A DNA stretch of 63,005 bases, taken from contig JAFRJK010000003.1 in assembly GCA_017432305.1 (NCBI GenBank), positions 1 through 63,005 of the forward strand, in the 5' to 3' direction. The translations under genes were made by a program, and so were the position numbers. Below the pieces are notes generated by a model. That model saw only the letters and a program-made list of their open reading frames with translations, ran no database searches and was not told the origin of the DNA. Origin of the DNA: Candidatus Saccharimonadota bacterium (GTDB taxonomy: Bacteria; Patescibacteriota; Saccharimonadia; Saccharimonadales; Saccharimonadaceae). This document shows positions 35,534 through 45,000 of this stretch, piece after piece. Numbering within the stretch: the first letter of the stretch is position 1; every line of letters begins with the position of its first letter.

Positions 35534-36556
35534 ATGGTAGATAAAATTACTAATTCGGAAATTAAGCGAGCGACAGATTTCGACGTTTTTCAATGGGCGA
35601 ACGAGATTGATGAATATAAAAATAATGTAAGTTGCGAACTGTTTTTGTTTAATAAAAATTACACGCCATTTAAGGTCCGATACTCAGATAAATTAACTGC
35701 GTCGGTTAAAGCGATGTTTATGCAAGAGGCAGTTAGTTACATTGTTAAAGAGGCAGATAAGGGACTAGAGCAACGCGAATACGAGAAGAGCGATGGCGAA
35801 GACAATGTTGTTTATCGAACAGACTTAAAAAATGTCACGAGAGCCGAAACTCTAATTAATTTGATCGAAAAAGAATATAAGGATATCGAATATTTTAACG
35901 ATGGTGGAAGTGGGTCGGAATTCAAGAAAATTAAAGGGATTATTGCGAAATTTTCGTATCTTGGAGGTGATTCAAACGGGGATGCAAAAGTGTTTTATAT
36001 CGCGAAAGGAATTGCATCATCTTCGGCGCTTAAAGGGGCAACGAGTTGGGAGTTAAACGGAGAGAGTTTCGAACCTTTTGCGGCGGAAATTGCAATTAAA
36101 ATGCCGGAAGATAATCAAGTTGCAATTATTGGTGAAAACGTCGTGATTTTTAATCAATCGAAATTTGAAAATCTTTTCCAATACGACTATAAGGCTCAGA
36201 TGTTAGCAGACGCAAAGGCAAAAGAACTTGAAGAGAAATATAAACTATCTTTTGCGGAAGGATTAACTTTAAACACGCTCCTTCAAGACAAAAAGCCACT
36301 CGTGAAAAAACTCCAAGATATGGATATTAAAGAGCAAATGTCGCAGAAACAGCTCATTGATTATTGTGACGAAATGCAACTCGATTTAATGTCGGATGAT
36401 GACGGTTCGATTATTATTATGGACGACCGAGATTTGACGACGTTTGTGAATCTTATCAATGAGGATTATTACATTTCGCCAGTGAATGGAAAACGCTACG
36501 AGATTAAGAGCAAAAAGTTACTTGCGGAACCAGAGGGGGAAGCGCCGAGGGGCTAG
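35534..36556 (+). CDS. Possible DUF4868/KwaB-like protein
   Basis: The 340-residue soluble protein resembles the DUF4868 pattern: a central stretch KIKGIIAKFSYLGG..AKVFYIAKGIASSSALKG, then ELNGESFEPFAAEIAIKMPEDNQVAIIGENVVIFNQSKFE.. and a helical C-terminal part. In the Kiwa anti-phage system KwaB is a DUF4868 protein working with the membrane protein KwaA. No kwaA is next to this gene. The call rests on memory of the family pattern and could be wrong; if so, the protein is hypothetical. It has AGAAAGGA before the ATG and stands alone between two terminators. Confidence 0.45.
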   Translation: MVDKITNSEIKRATDFDVFQWANEIDEYKNNVSCELFLFNKNYTPFKVRYSDKLTASVKAMFMQEAVSYIVKEADKGLEQREYEKSDGEDNVVYRTDLKNVTRAETLINLIEKEYKDIEYFNDGGSGSEFKKIKGIIAKFSYLGGDSNGDAKVFYIAKGIASSSALKGATSWELNGESFEPFAAEIAIKMPEDNQVAIIGENVVIFNQSKFENLFQYDYKAQMLADAKAKELEEKYKLSFAEGLTLNTLLQDKKPLVKKLQDMDIKEQMSQKQLIDYCDEMQLDLMSDDDGSIIIMDDRDLTTFVNLINEDYYISPVNGKRYEIKSKKLLAEPEGEAPRG

Positions 36557-36561
36557 CCAAA

Positions 36562-36600
36562 AACACCCTGTTTATGATATAATTATCTAAATAGGGTGTT
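36562..36600 (+). terminator. Hairpin with a promoter in its loop, before infB
   Basis: AACACCCT (36562-36569) pairs with AGGGTGTT (36593-36600), followed by ATTTTTATT, as in an intrinsic terminator for the preceding gene. The 23-nt loop contains TATAAT (36578-36583), which should start transcription near 36590, inside the 3' arm. Read-through RNA can fold the hairpin, while infB mRNA begins with half of it. Confidence 0.65.
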
Positions 36601-36627
36601 ATTTTTATTGGTAGTGAAAGGAGAGAG

Positions 36628-38436
36628 ATGGAAGACCAAGAAAAGGTGATTCAAATTGCAGGATCGATTACGGTTGATGAACTCGCAAACGAGCTCGGTC
36701 TTTCTGTAACTTCTCTTATCGGAGAACTTTTTAAACAGGGAATTGTTGCGACAATTAACCAAAGACTTGATTTTGATACGGCGTCTTTAATTATTGAAGA
36801 ACTCGGAATTTCTGGGGTGAAAATTGAGAAGAAAAATACTGCGACAAAAACCTCAGATATTCGTCATGAACTTTCGGATCATGCAGTCGAGAGACCACCG
36901 GTCGTAGCGGTAATGGGACACGTTGATCATGGTAAAACAACACTTCTCGATACGCTTTTAAATAAGAAAACTGTCGAAGCGGAAGCAGGTGGAATTACAC
37001 AACATATTTCAGCATACCAACTTGAGCATGAGGGGAGAAAAATTACTTTTCTCGATACGCCGGGACATGAGGCTTTTGCGGCAATCCGTCAACATGGTGC
37101 GATGCTTACCGATATTGTTGTGATTGTTGTGGCGGCGGATGATGGCGTAAAGCCACAAACAGTCGAGGCGATTAAATTCGCACAAAGCGCAAATGCAAAA
37201 ATTATCGTTGCAATTAATAAAATCGACCGTGAGGGCGCAGATATTCCGAGAACGATGGCTGATTTATCACAGCATGGACTCCAACCAGAAGAGTGGGGCG
37301 GTGATATTACGATGGTGCCAATTTCGGCGAAAATGAATCAGAACCTCGATAAACTACTTGATATGATTCTTCTTACAGCAGATCTTGAGGAACTTAAGGC
37401 GGATGTCGATATTCCGGCGGAAGGGCTCGTGATTGAGTCACACATGGAAGTCGGGAAAGGTTCAGTTGTTAACCTTCTTGTTACTGGTGGGGAATTAAAG
37501 ACTGGAGAATTTATCGTTGCGGGTTCGGCTTATGCGAAAGTTAGAACGATGGCGGACTTTAGAGGTAAACCAAAAGGAAAGGCAACGCCTTCGACACCGG
37601 TGACAATTACCGGATTTAAGGAACTTCCAAATTTCGGTGATAGGTTTATTGAATGCCCAGATGAGAAGACTGCAAGAAAGCAGGCGCTTCTTAATGCGCA
37701 AGGCGAATCGGATGCACTTGCATCTTCGAATGTCACTTCGGGTGATTTGCTTCGTATGATGAATGTCGCGGATAATTCGAAAATGTTTAACGTAATTATT
37801 AAAGGTGACGTTCTCGGCTCGGTTACTTCAGTAGTTGATTCGCTTAAAATGATTGATACGCACGGAGAGGTGACGCTCAATATCGTTTCGACGGGCGTTG
37901 GCGATATCACGGAAAACGATGTTTATATGGCGGCGGGTGATAATACCGTGATTTATGGATTTAACGTTTCTGTACCGACAAATATTTCAAAGATGGCGGC
38001 AAGAGACGGGGTTTCGATTCGAAACTACAAAGTGATTTATGAATTACTCGACGATGCTAAATCTTCGATGGAAGATCTTCTTGATGCGGAAACGGTTGAG
38101 GAAGAAGTTGGTGAGATGAAGATTAAAGGCGTCTTTAGAACAGAGCGTACATCGATTATTGCTGGTGGGGAAGTTCTAACTGGGAAAGCGGCGGCAACAA
38201 TTCCATCGCCAACTGGTGCGGGAGTCGACCTTCCAGTTTATGGGCGAGTTTATCGAAATAAGGAATTAATCGGTGAGGTTCAAGTTGACTCGGTTCAGAA
38301 GGAAAAAATAGCCGTGAACGAGCTTGTTGCGGGTGAGACTGGTGGGATTGCGTTTAAGCTCGATAAAAAAGTTGTAATAGAACTTGATGATAGAGTAAAA
38401 TTCTTTACGAGAGAACTTAGAAAAAAGAAATTATAA
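36628..38436 (+). CDS. infB: Translation initiation factor IF-2
   Basis: IF-2 brings fMet-tRNA to the 30S subunit. The 602-residue protein has a short IF2N domain (about 10-60), the GTPase domain with GHVDHGKTT, DTPGHEAF and NKID, and the C-terminal domains II-IV. The long N-terminal extension of many bacteria is missing. GAAAGGAGAG precedes the ATG. Confidence 0.95.
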   Translation: MEDQEKVIQIAGSITVDELANELGLSVTSLIGELFKQGIVATINQRLDFDTASLIIEELGISGVKIEKKNTATKTSDIRHELSDHAVERPPVVAVMGHVDHGKTTLLDTLLNKKTVEAEAGGITQHISAYQLEHEGRKITFLDTPGHEAFAAIRQHGAMLTDIVVIVVAADDGVKPQTVEAIKFAQSANAKIIVAINKIDREGADIPRTMADLSQHGLQPEEWGGDITMVPISAKMNQNLDKLLDMILLTADLEELKADVDIPAEGLVIESHMEVGKGSVVNLLVTGGELKTGEFIVAGSAYAKVRTMADFRGKPKGKATPSTPVTITGFKELPNFGDRFIECPDEKTARKQALLNAQGESDALASSNVTSGDLLRMMNVADNSKMFNVIIKGDVLGSVTSVVDSLKMIDTHGEVTLNIVSTGVGDITENDVYMAAGDNTVIYGFNVSVPTNISKMAARDGVSIRNYKVIYELLDDAKSSMEDLLDAETVEEEVGEMKIKGVFRTERTSIIAGGEVLTGKAAATIPSPTGAGVDLPVYGRVYRNKELIGEVQVDSVQKEKIAVNELVAGETGGIAFKLDKKVVIELDDRVKFFTRELRKKKL

Positions 38437-38440
38437 AAAG

Positions 38441-38458
38441 AGCCCCAGGAATGGGGCT
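38441..38458. terminator. Bidirectional terminator between infB and ZIP gene
   Basis: AGCCCC/GGGGCT stem with a 6-nt loop and A/T-rich flanks between convergent genes. Confidence 0.8.
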
Positions 38459-38467
38459 TTTTGGTGA

Positions 38468-39175
38468 TTACTTAGAATTTGGTTTTCTGAAGATTTCGAG
38501 CGTACAAGTTAGTTCGCCGAAAGCGATATAAAGAAGAAAACCGGCAACAACGGCGAGAACACTTGGTAAAGATTCGAGGAGTTCGTTCCCGAGAAGATAA
38601 GAGGAGAGGGCGGCCGGAACGATAATGATAGATGAGAGAAGTTGGTATTTTATGATCTTTTTTGTTTTAAATTTTGCACGTTGCATAATCGAGAAATCAC
38701 CGACTTCTTGAGGGATTTCGTGAGCGATGGTTGCGAGGCAGGTAGAAATTCCAGTAGGTAGGGAAGCAATAAAACTCGTTCCGAGGACAATTCCGTCGGC
38801 GATGGCGTGAACTGAATCAACAGCGAGCATAGTGTAGGCCTGAGACTTAGATTTTAAAGCCTTTTCGGTGTGAGGGTGGTGATGAATGTCGTTATGATGA
38901 TGAAAACGGCCCATAAAAAAACCAATAAGAGCTGCGGAGAGAAAACCGATGGTAACAAGGATAATAAGCAGGGAAACACCCAATTCCCCTTCCTCAAGAA
39001 TTTCAGGGATAATATCGCCAAAAACAGCGTAGAGGAGAACAACGAAGGCAATAAGAGGGCCGAATTTTTGGATAGTATTTATCACTTTGCCTTTTCCGAG
39101 GATGAGAAGAATACCACCAGAGATGGAGAGGAGGGCGGTTAGGGTAGTGAAGAGAAGAAGGAAAAAGATATTCAT
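38468..39175 (-). CDS. ZIP-family metal transporter
   Basis: The 235-residue protein has about seven to eight membrane helices, a His-rich loop (FHHHNDIHHHPHTEK) and the metal-site helices with VDSVHAIADGIVLG and TIAHEIPQEVGDF. Such proteins import zinc or iron. The start is at 39175 because a TATAAT on the minus strand lies 6 nt upstream; the in-frame ATG at 39193 lies before the -10 box. Confidence 0.9.
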   Translation of the reverse strand: MNIFFLLLFTTLTALLSISGGILLILGKGKVINTIQKFGPLIAFVVLLYAVFGDIIPEILEEGELGVSLLIILVTIGFLSAALIGFFMGRFHHHNDIHHHPHTEKALKSKSQAYTMLAVDSVHAIADGIVLGTSFIASLPTGISTCLATIAHEIPQEVGDFSIMQRAKFKTKKIIKYQLLSSIIIVPAALSSYLLGNELLESLPSVLAVVAGFLLYIAFGELTCTLEIFRKPNSK

Positions 39176-39522
39176 AGGGTAATTATAGCACATTTAATGG
39201 AAGAACGGGGCGTTTGGTTAGTATGCCCTTTGCGTTAATAATGTTCGGTTTTTGTTCGGTTGGAGGGGAATAGGTGATTTTTTGAAAGAGAATTAAAACT
39301 AAAAAATCGCAAAATCGGGGTATTTTTAGGTTAAATAACAGGGGAATAACAGGGAAATAGAGAATCACGAATTTCACGAATTTTTTGTGAAATTTAGGGG
39401 TAAAACGCATATTTCACAAGGAAATTTCACGGAGGTCAAGCGGTGTAACAGGGGTGGCGGTGGAAAAATGCCTTCCCCGAGGGTTCAGAAGAGCTTTTAG
39501 AGTGGGTAGAAATTTCAAAACT

Positions 39523-39615
39523 AAATCTCCAGTGACCGGAGTCCTGCGCCCCTGTCGTTATAGGGGCTCCGGCTCCTGTAGCTCGGTCGTAACCTCCGCA
39601 ACTCAATGGAGATTT
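39523..39615. ncRNA. Structured RNA candidate
   Basis: A 9-bp stem AAATCTCCA/TGGAGATTT closes the element. Inside, GACCG pairs with CGGTC, GGAG with CTCC, and GCCCCT with AGGGGC around an 8-nt loop. The nested perfect stems make chance unlikely. Strand and class are unknown. Confidence 0.55.
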
Positions 39616-39959
39616 AATTTCATCCGTAGTAAAAACGCTCATTAGTTCCCGTTTTTAGGTGGAAATACGGTGGAGACATAGCGGTTATGGCTATTTAGGC
39701 GATTCGTTAATTGCCCAGGGTTTTCCTGGGTTTATGTCGTAAAATAGTTATTGTGCGACATTGGATATTTTTTGAAAAGACGGTTAAGTTATCATGGCTT
39801 TCGGCTAGTTATTTTACTAAAATGCTTATGTTCGTTGTGTTTGTTGTATTTCTCGTTCGTTCTATGCGTTTCTTTAACCTATTTTCCGGTCGACTTATCC
39901 CCCGCCGATTTTTCGGATTTTTCCGGGAAAATTTTTGAATTTTGCATTTCCCCGTTTAT

Positions 39960-40215
39960 TTCAATTTACAGGGGTGGAGCGGTCAAAGATCTAAAAATAA
40001 CAGAGGTAGAGAATTATAAGATAGAGAAGAGCTAACAGGGCTTCCCTAGCGATTTACAGGGGTAGAAATGGCGTATAATAGGGGTACGATAGAGGTATAA
40101 CAGAGGTGCAACATGGATCAAAAACGGTCGGAATTAGGCTAAAAATAATAGAGGTCGAACAGGGATGGGGAAACACTAAATTTTTACAGAGATAAAACAG
40201 GGGTAGGCATGAAAA
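39960..40215 (-). repeat. Cluster of ACCYCTGTT-type motifs
   Basis: On the minus strand about eleven units of the form AyCyCTrTw (ACCCCTGTT, ACCTCTGTT, ATCCCTGTT, ACCTCTATT and the like) occur in 255 nt with irregular spacing. Further copies lie at 39336-39356 and 39447, and single copies elsewhere near 32146, 41305-41325, 46217, 50128 and 50181. Confidence 0.55.
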
Positions 40216-40216
40216 A

Positions 40217-40237
40217 GGCAGGGTTTATTTCCCTGCC
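40217..40237 (-). terminator. Terminator after hypothetical gene
   Basis: On the minus strand GGCAGGG/CCCTGCC with a 7-nt loop is followed by TTTTTC. Confidence 0.8.
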
Positions 40238-40265
40238 AATTCCTAAGGTGCATCATAAGGTGTAA

Positions 40266-40658
40266 CTAGATTTTCCCGTGTATGACAATAAGATCGTCTT
40301 CGCCCTTGTCGAATTTTCCGGCTTTAAAAGCCTTCTCGACGTCGCTTAGATACCTATGGCAAATCTTCTCTTCCCACATTTCCCTTTCCTTGCCAAAATA
40401 CTTCTTGAAGTGACGAAGCGCGTCTTTTTGCCACTTTTTCTGCCACTTGAAATATTTCTTTCCATTAAAGACCTGTGATACACGGAGCAGATTATGGTAC
40501 TCGTCTAGATATGAGCCAAAGCGCCGTTGAGAACACTGGAAGATTAGCTTCTGCCGGATCTTTTTCCTCTTCTTTTTACTGGATTTTTCATAGAGTTCAT
40601 TCATATCATCTAATCGAAAATCCATTAAACGTAAGAGTTTTTTCTCCGCTTTTTTCAT
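40266..40658 (-). CDS. Hypothetical basic helical protein
   Basis: I do not recognise this 130-residue protein. It is Lys/Arg rich, mostly helical, with KKKRKKIRQKL and many Trp, Tyr and Phe in the middle (NGKKYFKWQKKWQKDALRHFKKYF). There is no signal peptide or membrane helix. AAAGGGGGAC precedes the ATG. It is 25 nt downstream of the secreted protease and is likely in the same transcript. Confidence 0.65.
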   Translation of the reverse strand: MKKAEKKLLRLMDFRLDDMNELYEKSSKKKRKKIRQKLIFQCSQRRFGSYLDEYHNLLRVSQVFNGKKYFKWQKKWQKDALRHFKKYFGKEREMWEEKICHRYLSDVEKAFKAGKFDKGEDDLIVIHGKI

Positions 40659-40683
40659 GGGAAGTCCCCCTTTCTGATGTGGA

Positions 40684-41244
40684 TCAAATCGTATTCTTTA
40701 CGACCGTGTCGATATACTTGTAGGTTCTCGGGCATTTCTGTTTCATCAGATCCCTGTAATTGATATACGCGTCGTACGAAACGGCGAAATATTCGATTGG
40801 GCTAGTTAATCCTTGTTCTGTCATGGTTGTATTACAGATATAGCTTCCATCTTTTTCGGTCTCCCAGATTTGTAGGAACTCAGGCGTAGATGCCCAAAGG
40901 AAAGCATGTTTGTTATAATGCGATAAGATATGTCCGATTTCGTGGGTTATGTATTGCTCAAAGCCTTTTAAGCAATAAACCTCTACGCCAGTAATAATAT
41001 CTCCATTAGTATACGTATTGGTGTAGGCTAATGTGTAACCTGTAGTAGAGATGCATGAGCTGGGGGGTAATTGGTCCACAATGTGGAATTGTACTCCTTC
41101 CCTAATGAGATAGTTTTGAACATTCTCCGGCTGGCGGCTCCAATAGTACGAAAAGTCGGCCATGATTGCTTCCACCCTAACAGGGGGAATTAAAGCGATT
41201 ATGAGCGCTAGCATTAAAATTAAAGACAATAATTTCCTTTTCAT
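40684..41244 (-). CDS. Secreted zinc metalloprotease (HExxH), lethal-factor/PPEP-like
   Basis: The 186-residue protein begins with a signal peptide (MKRKLLSLILMLALIIALIPP, cleavage near residue 26). It carries the zinc motif HEIGH and a downstream EYFAVSYDAY with a likely third ligand Glu. The layout recalls the anthrax-lethal-factor-like (M34) and Pro-Pro endopeptidase zincins; that is inference. It is a paralogue of the protein at 41389-41916. The start is at 41244, with GAGGTGAAGG before it; it has two extra cysteine-containing loops that could form a disulfide. Confidence 0.75.
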   Translation of the reverse strand: MKRKLLSLILMLALIIALIPPVRVEAIMADFSYYWSRQPENVQNYLIREGVQFHIVDQLPPSSCISTTGYTLAYTNTYTNGDIITGVEVYCLKGFEQYITHEIGHILSHYNKHAFLWASTPEFLQIWETEKDGSYICNTTMTEQGLTSPIEYFAVSYDAYINYRDLMKQKCPRTYKYIDTVVKNTI

Positions 41245-41294
41245 ATCCTTCACCTCACTCTTAATGTGCAAAAAACAATATAGTTACTTTCTCC

Positions 41295-41323
41295 AGTATA
41301 CTATAAAAATTAACAGGGGTCAA
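41295..41323 (-). promoter_or_regulatory. Promoter of secreted protease gene (40684-41244)
   Basis: On the minus strand TTGACC, 17 nt, TATACT. The -35 box overlaps a copy of the ACCCCTGTT motif, so a factor binding the motif would touch this promoter. A leader of about 45 nt with a Shine-Dalgarno follows. Confidence 0.65.
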
Positions 41324-41354
41324 CAGGGTAGAATAGGGAGTGTAATAGAGAAGA

Positions 41355-41383
41355 AAAAAGGCAGGTTAATTCCCTGCCTTTTT
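41355..41383 (-). terminator. Terminator after second protease gene
   Basis: On the minus strand AAAAAGGCAGG pairs with CCTGCCTTTTT and ends in T. Confidence 0.85.
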
Positions 41384-41388
41384 ATAGG

Positions 41389-41916
41389 TTAGTTTACAGA
41401 AGCGACAAATGCCTGCATATACTGGAATGTCAACGGGTGGAATCGCGCTAACGCTTTAGGGAAGTCGATATACAGCTGATATGCGACTGCAAAATACTCG
41501 ACGGGGTCATCCCATCCTTGCGCAGCATAAACACTATTTTTACTTTCGGCTGCACAAATCGCCTTCCATTCAGGCGTCTGGTCGTAGTAATGGGGAATGT
41601 TCCCAAGGTTCGATAAACAATGACCCACCTCATGAGTCAATGCACTCTCTAATCCTCTCTCAATAACTATATCTATCTGGTAAACCGGATTACCATACAT
41701 AGATGTATAGGCATAAGTAGTAGCCAGACCAGGAAATTCGCGGTCAATCGAATCGACAACCTGAATATTAACCCCTTGTTGAATCAAGCGGGCCTGGACG
41801 TTCTTCGGCTGTCTTGAGAGATAATAAGTGATGTTGTTATTTGTCTCTGCCCTGACGTTCACACTCATAAGAAGAGCGAATAAGACGCCAAGTGCCATTG
41901 TTATGAATCTCTTCAT
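41389..41916 (-). CDS. Secreted zinc metalloprotease (HExxH), lethal-factor/PPEP-like
   Basis: The 175-residue protein has a signal peptide (MKRFITMALGVLFALLMSVN, cleavage after VRA), YYLSRQPKNVQARLIQQGV also found in its neighbour as YYWSRQPENVQNYLIREGV, the zinc motif HEVGH and EYFAVAYQLYIDFP. It is likely released and could cut proteins of the bacterial host or of competitors; no target can be named. The very strong Shine-Dalgarno TAGGAGGTGA, the canonical promoter and its own terminator differ from the core genes and suggest acquisition from a Firmicutes-like donor. Confidence 0.78.
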   Translation of the reverse strand: MKRFITMALGVLFALLMSVNVRAETNNNITYYLSRQPKNVQARLIQQGVNIQVVDSIDREFPGLATTYAYTSMYGNPVYQIDIVIERGLESALTHEVGHCLSNLGNIPHYYDQTPEWKAICAAESKNSVYAAQGWDDPVEYFAVAYQLYIDFPKALARFHPLTFQYMQAFVASVN

Positions 41917-41984
41917 AAACTCACCTCCTATAATGTACGAGTGATATTGTTACCACCAATCCAATAACAACTAGTTACCATCTC

Positions 41985-42013
41985 ATTTTAGCATAAGCGT
42001 AATGGTGATTCAA
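41985..42013 (-). promoter_or_regulatory. Promoter of protease gene (41389-41916)
   Basis: On the minus strand TTGAAT, 17 nt, TAAAAT. Predicted start near 41978 gives a leader of about 60 nt. Confidence 0.65.
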
Positions 42014-42049
42014 TAGAAGATTTAAGGATTTTATAAGAAATTTGAGGCT

Positions 42050-45000
42050 TTAGTGGTGGATTGAGAGGAAACCGCTATCGGTTCCATCATCATTTCCCTG
42101 CCCTTTTACGCTTTGGTAGAGACCATTTTTATGAGCAGAAGGAACGTTTTGGCTTGTGGCAACGCCTGGACGGCCATCATGGAGATCAGACGCGAAATTG
42201 ACCGCTCTTTCAATTTGAGGGGCTTCTCGGCGCTCCTGTGAGGTCAGAGGGGTATTCTTCTTATGTTTATTATGGGACTTTTTGCGACGAGAATTGCGCT
42301 CGTTATTTCGATAAGGATTTTTCTCGACTACCGCTCCAATAATTGACTCTTTCGATTTTAGAGGATTAGTTTCGACTTTTTCTTCAGTTTTTGCTGGTTT
42401 TACTGATTCTTTAGGAGTGGTTTTTTCTTCAACCATTTTCTTTAAATCTTTAAGAGTATTTCCCTCTTTTCCGGAGGCTTCGTTTGGAGAAATTTTTGCT
42501 TTTTTCACATCCGCAGGGCTTTCAATAAAGGTCGGTTTTGGGCCAGCAGCATAGTTTCGAACAATGTGCCCGTTCCCGTAATTACTTCCCCAGCCAGATT
42601 TTTCAGAGGTCGTTCCCTGTTCTTCTTGGCGTCCAGAATCGGAGAGTTCTTTCTTATATTTTTCGCTTTGCTCGATTGTTTCTCGGATTTCCGCCTCAAC
42701 TTCAGCACGACTTCTCGAATATTTTTCGCGTGAAGAAGCAATAATTTCATTAAAGTTATCTTGAGGAGTTTGTGGAATATTAAGGGTGGTAGCAGAGAAA
42801 GCTGGAACTTTTTCGCCATTTATAATCATCGAGATAACGAAATTACGGTTGTTCATTTGAAGTAAATCTTGAGCCTCGAAAGTCGGTTCGAATTGTTTTG
42901 AAAGAATCGGAGCGTCGTCAGCGGAGACGCGGAAAGAAATCGTTGTCCCGACGTTACCAAAGACGGCGTCGCGAACAGAATCGGTCATCTGGGCGATATA
43001 TTGGTTCGCAACGGTGAGGTTAAGGCCATATTTTCGAGCCTCGGAGAGAATTACGGCAAACGAGTCGGTCGCGAAGTTTTGGAACTCGTCAACATAAAGA
43101 TAGAATGGACGACGGTTTGCAACGTCAGGAATATCGGAGCGGCTCATTGCAGCAAGTTGAATTTTTGTAACGAGAAAGGCACCGAGAATCCCGGCATTAT
43201 CTTCACCGATTAAACCTTTAGAGAGATTCACGATGAGGATTTTCCCATCATCCATAATTTTACGGACATTAAAGCTCGACTTTGGCTGGCCGATGATGTT
43301 TCGAATAATCGGGTTTGCAGTAAAGGCACCAACTTTATTTAGAACTGGAGCAATCGATTCGTTAACTTGTTTTTCGTTCCATTGACCGAATTCATGTTTC
43401 CAGAATTGAAGAACAGTTACATCCTGACAATAATCAAGAGTTTCTTTTCGGAAATCTTTATCGGTTAACATTCTTGAAATGTCGAGAAGAGTTGTTTCTG
43501 GGCGGTCGAGGAGAGCAAGAAGAGTATAACGGAGAATATGTTCAAGTCTAGGCCCCCAAGAATCGCCGAACATACGTTTTAAGACACCGATGACTTCGGA
43601 ACAGACGTTTGGCTTTCTCACACTATCGGAAAGTTCAAGTGGGTTGAATGCGACTGGATACTGAGTGTCGGCAGGGTTGAAATAGACGACATCTTCAACA
43701 CGATTTTTCGGGACAAAACGGAGATTATCGATCGCGAAATCGCCGTGTGGATCGATGATACAATAACCTTGATTATAGAAAGTATCGGAGAGAGCGAAGA
43801 GCTCGAGTAGGCCGGATTTACCAGCGCCAGTTTGACCAATGACGTAGACGTGGCGAGAGCGGTCGCGGCGGAGCATGCCGAATTGATGATTAATCCCACG
43901 GAAATTCGTTAAACCGAAAGCGGAAATATTTTCGTCTTCAGCTGGACGACCGGTGATAAGAGGGAGTTTTGCTGGTGGTTCGGCAGTTTTCGATGAAGCC
44001 CAAACAATATTCGGAGTTTCGACCGAAGTATGTGGAAGATGATAAACCGAGGCGAGTTCGGAGATGTTTAGAATAAAGCCATTGTCTGTGAATTGGCGCA
44101 AGCGATAAGCCTCGAGGTCGTCTTTATTAAAGCTTCCGCCGATTTGTTTAAAGCCGTTTAGGTTCGTCGAGTTGAATTGTTTAAAGGTACCGACGATTGC
44201 TTGCATATTTAATTTCGCGTTTATGTCGTTTTCGCCAAGATACGCAAGGCGAATTTTTACTTGGTAGCCAAGTTTCGTCGCTTTTTCTTCAGCGGCGGTG
44301 ATTTGGGTTTTCGCGCGGTCAGAAAGTTCGACTTTTGTTTCGTCTTTCGAGCCACCAGAAGGCGGCACCCAAAGTGCAGCGATTGCTTGGGCGATCCAGG
44401 TCCAATCGATTCCGAGAATCTTAAAGTTTTTTGCGCCAGATTTTATGTAATTAATCCATTTATCAGTTTCTTTATGCCAAGAGTCAGGAATCGGACGGGT
44501 TAGAATTTGGATCCAAAGTTCTTCTTTCGAGTCGGCGCCAAGTTTCGCGAGCGTTCCAGTCACGCCAGCGAGCGGGTCAACTTCGAAGTTATCAAAAGTT
44601 TTAATTGGAAGGGCTTCGTTTGCGACGAGTCCGAGTTCAGCCGAGAAAATGACCGGATGTTCTTTCCCTTTCGAAACATAATCTTCTTCGATCGTGTGGA
44701 TTTGGACGGTCGGGTATTGGGCGTAGATTTGGCCCTCGACGAAACTTTGGAGAATTTTCGGAGTCCAAACATAAAAGCGGATTTGGCCGCCGGTAGAGAC
44801 GATTTCAAAAGAAAGGTGTTCTTGGACACCGCCGGAGTTTTTTAACTCCATCGAGTCGCGAAGAATCCCGTGTAAGCTCGCAAACATTTGTTCTGCGGCA
44901 AGCTCTTTTTTATCGTTCGTTCTAGGGATTTCGAGCATTAAGAGAACGGAATCAACATTCAAAACTTTTAGACGGTTGATTTTTTTATAATTTCGATAGG

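Larger units (their letters stand above)
39176..40265. other. 1.1-kb non-coding region with clustered motifs
   Basis: No credible gene is seen. It holds an inverted repeat AATTTCAC/GTGAAATT near 39372-39397 with further TTTCAC copies to 39432, the structured element at 39523-39615, an AT-rich middle (39690-39960), and a dense run of the ACCYCTGTT-type motif on the minus strand (39960-40215). A possible -10 (TATAAT, near 40074) lies on the plus strand. It could be an integration scar, a regulatory region or a replication-related locus. Confidence 0.6.

Noticed and set aside
39711..40035. Short open frames in the gene desert
   Set aside because: They are Phe/Leu/Val-rich, have no ribosome site or -10 in place, and look like AT-rich noise.
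39960..40215. CRISPR array
   Set aside because: The repeated unit is only ~9 bases, varies, and is irregularly spaced; no cas gene is near.
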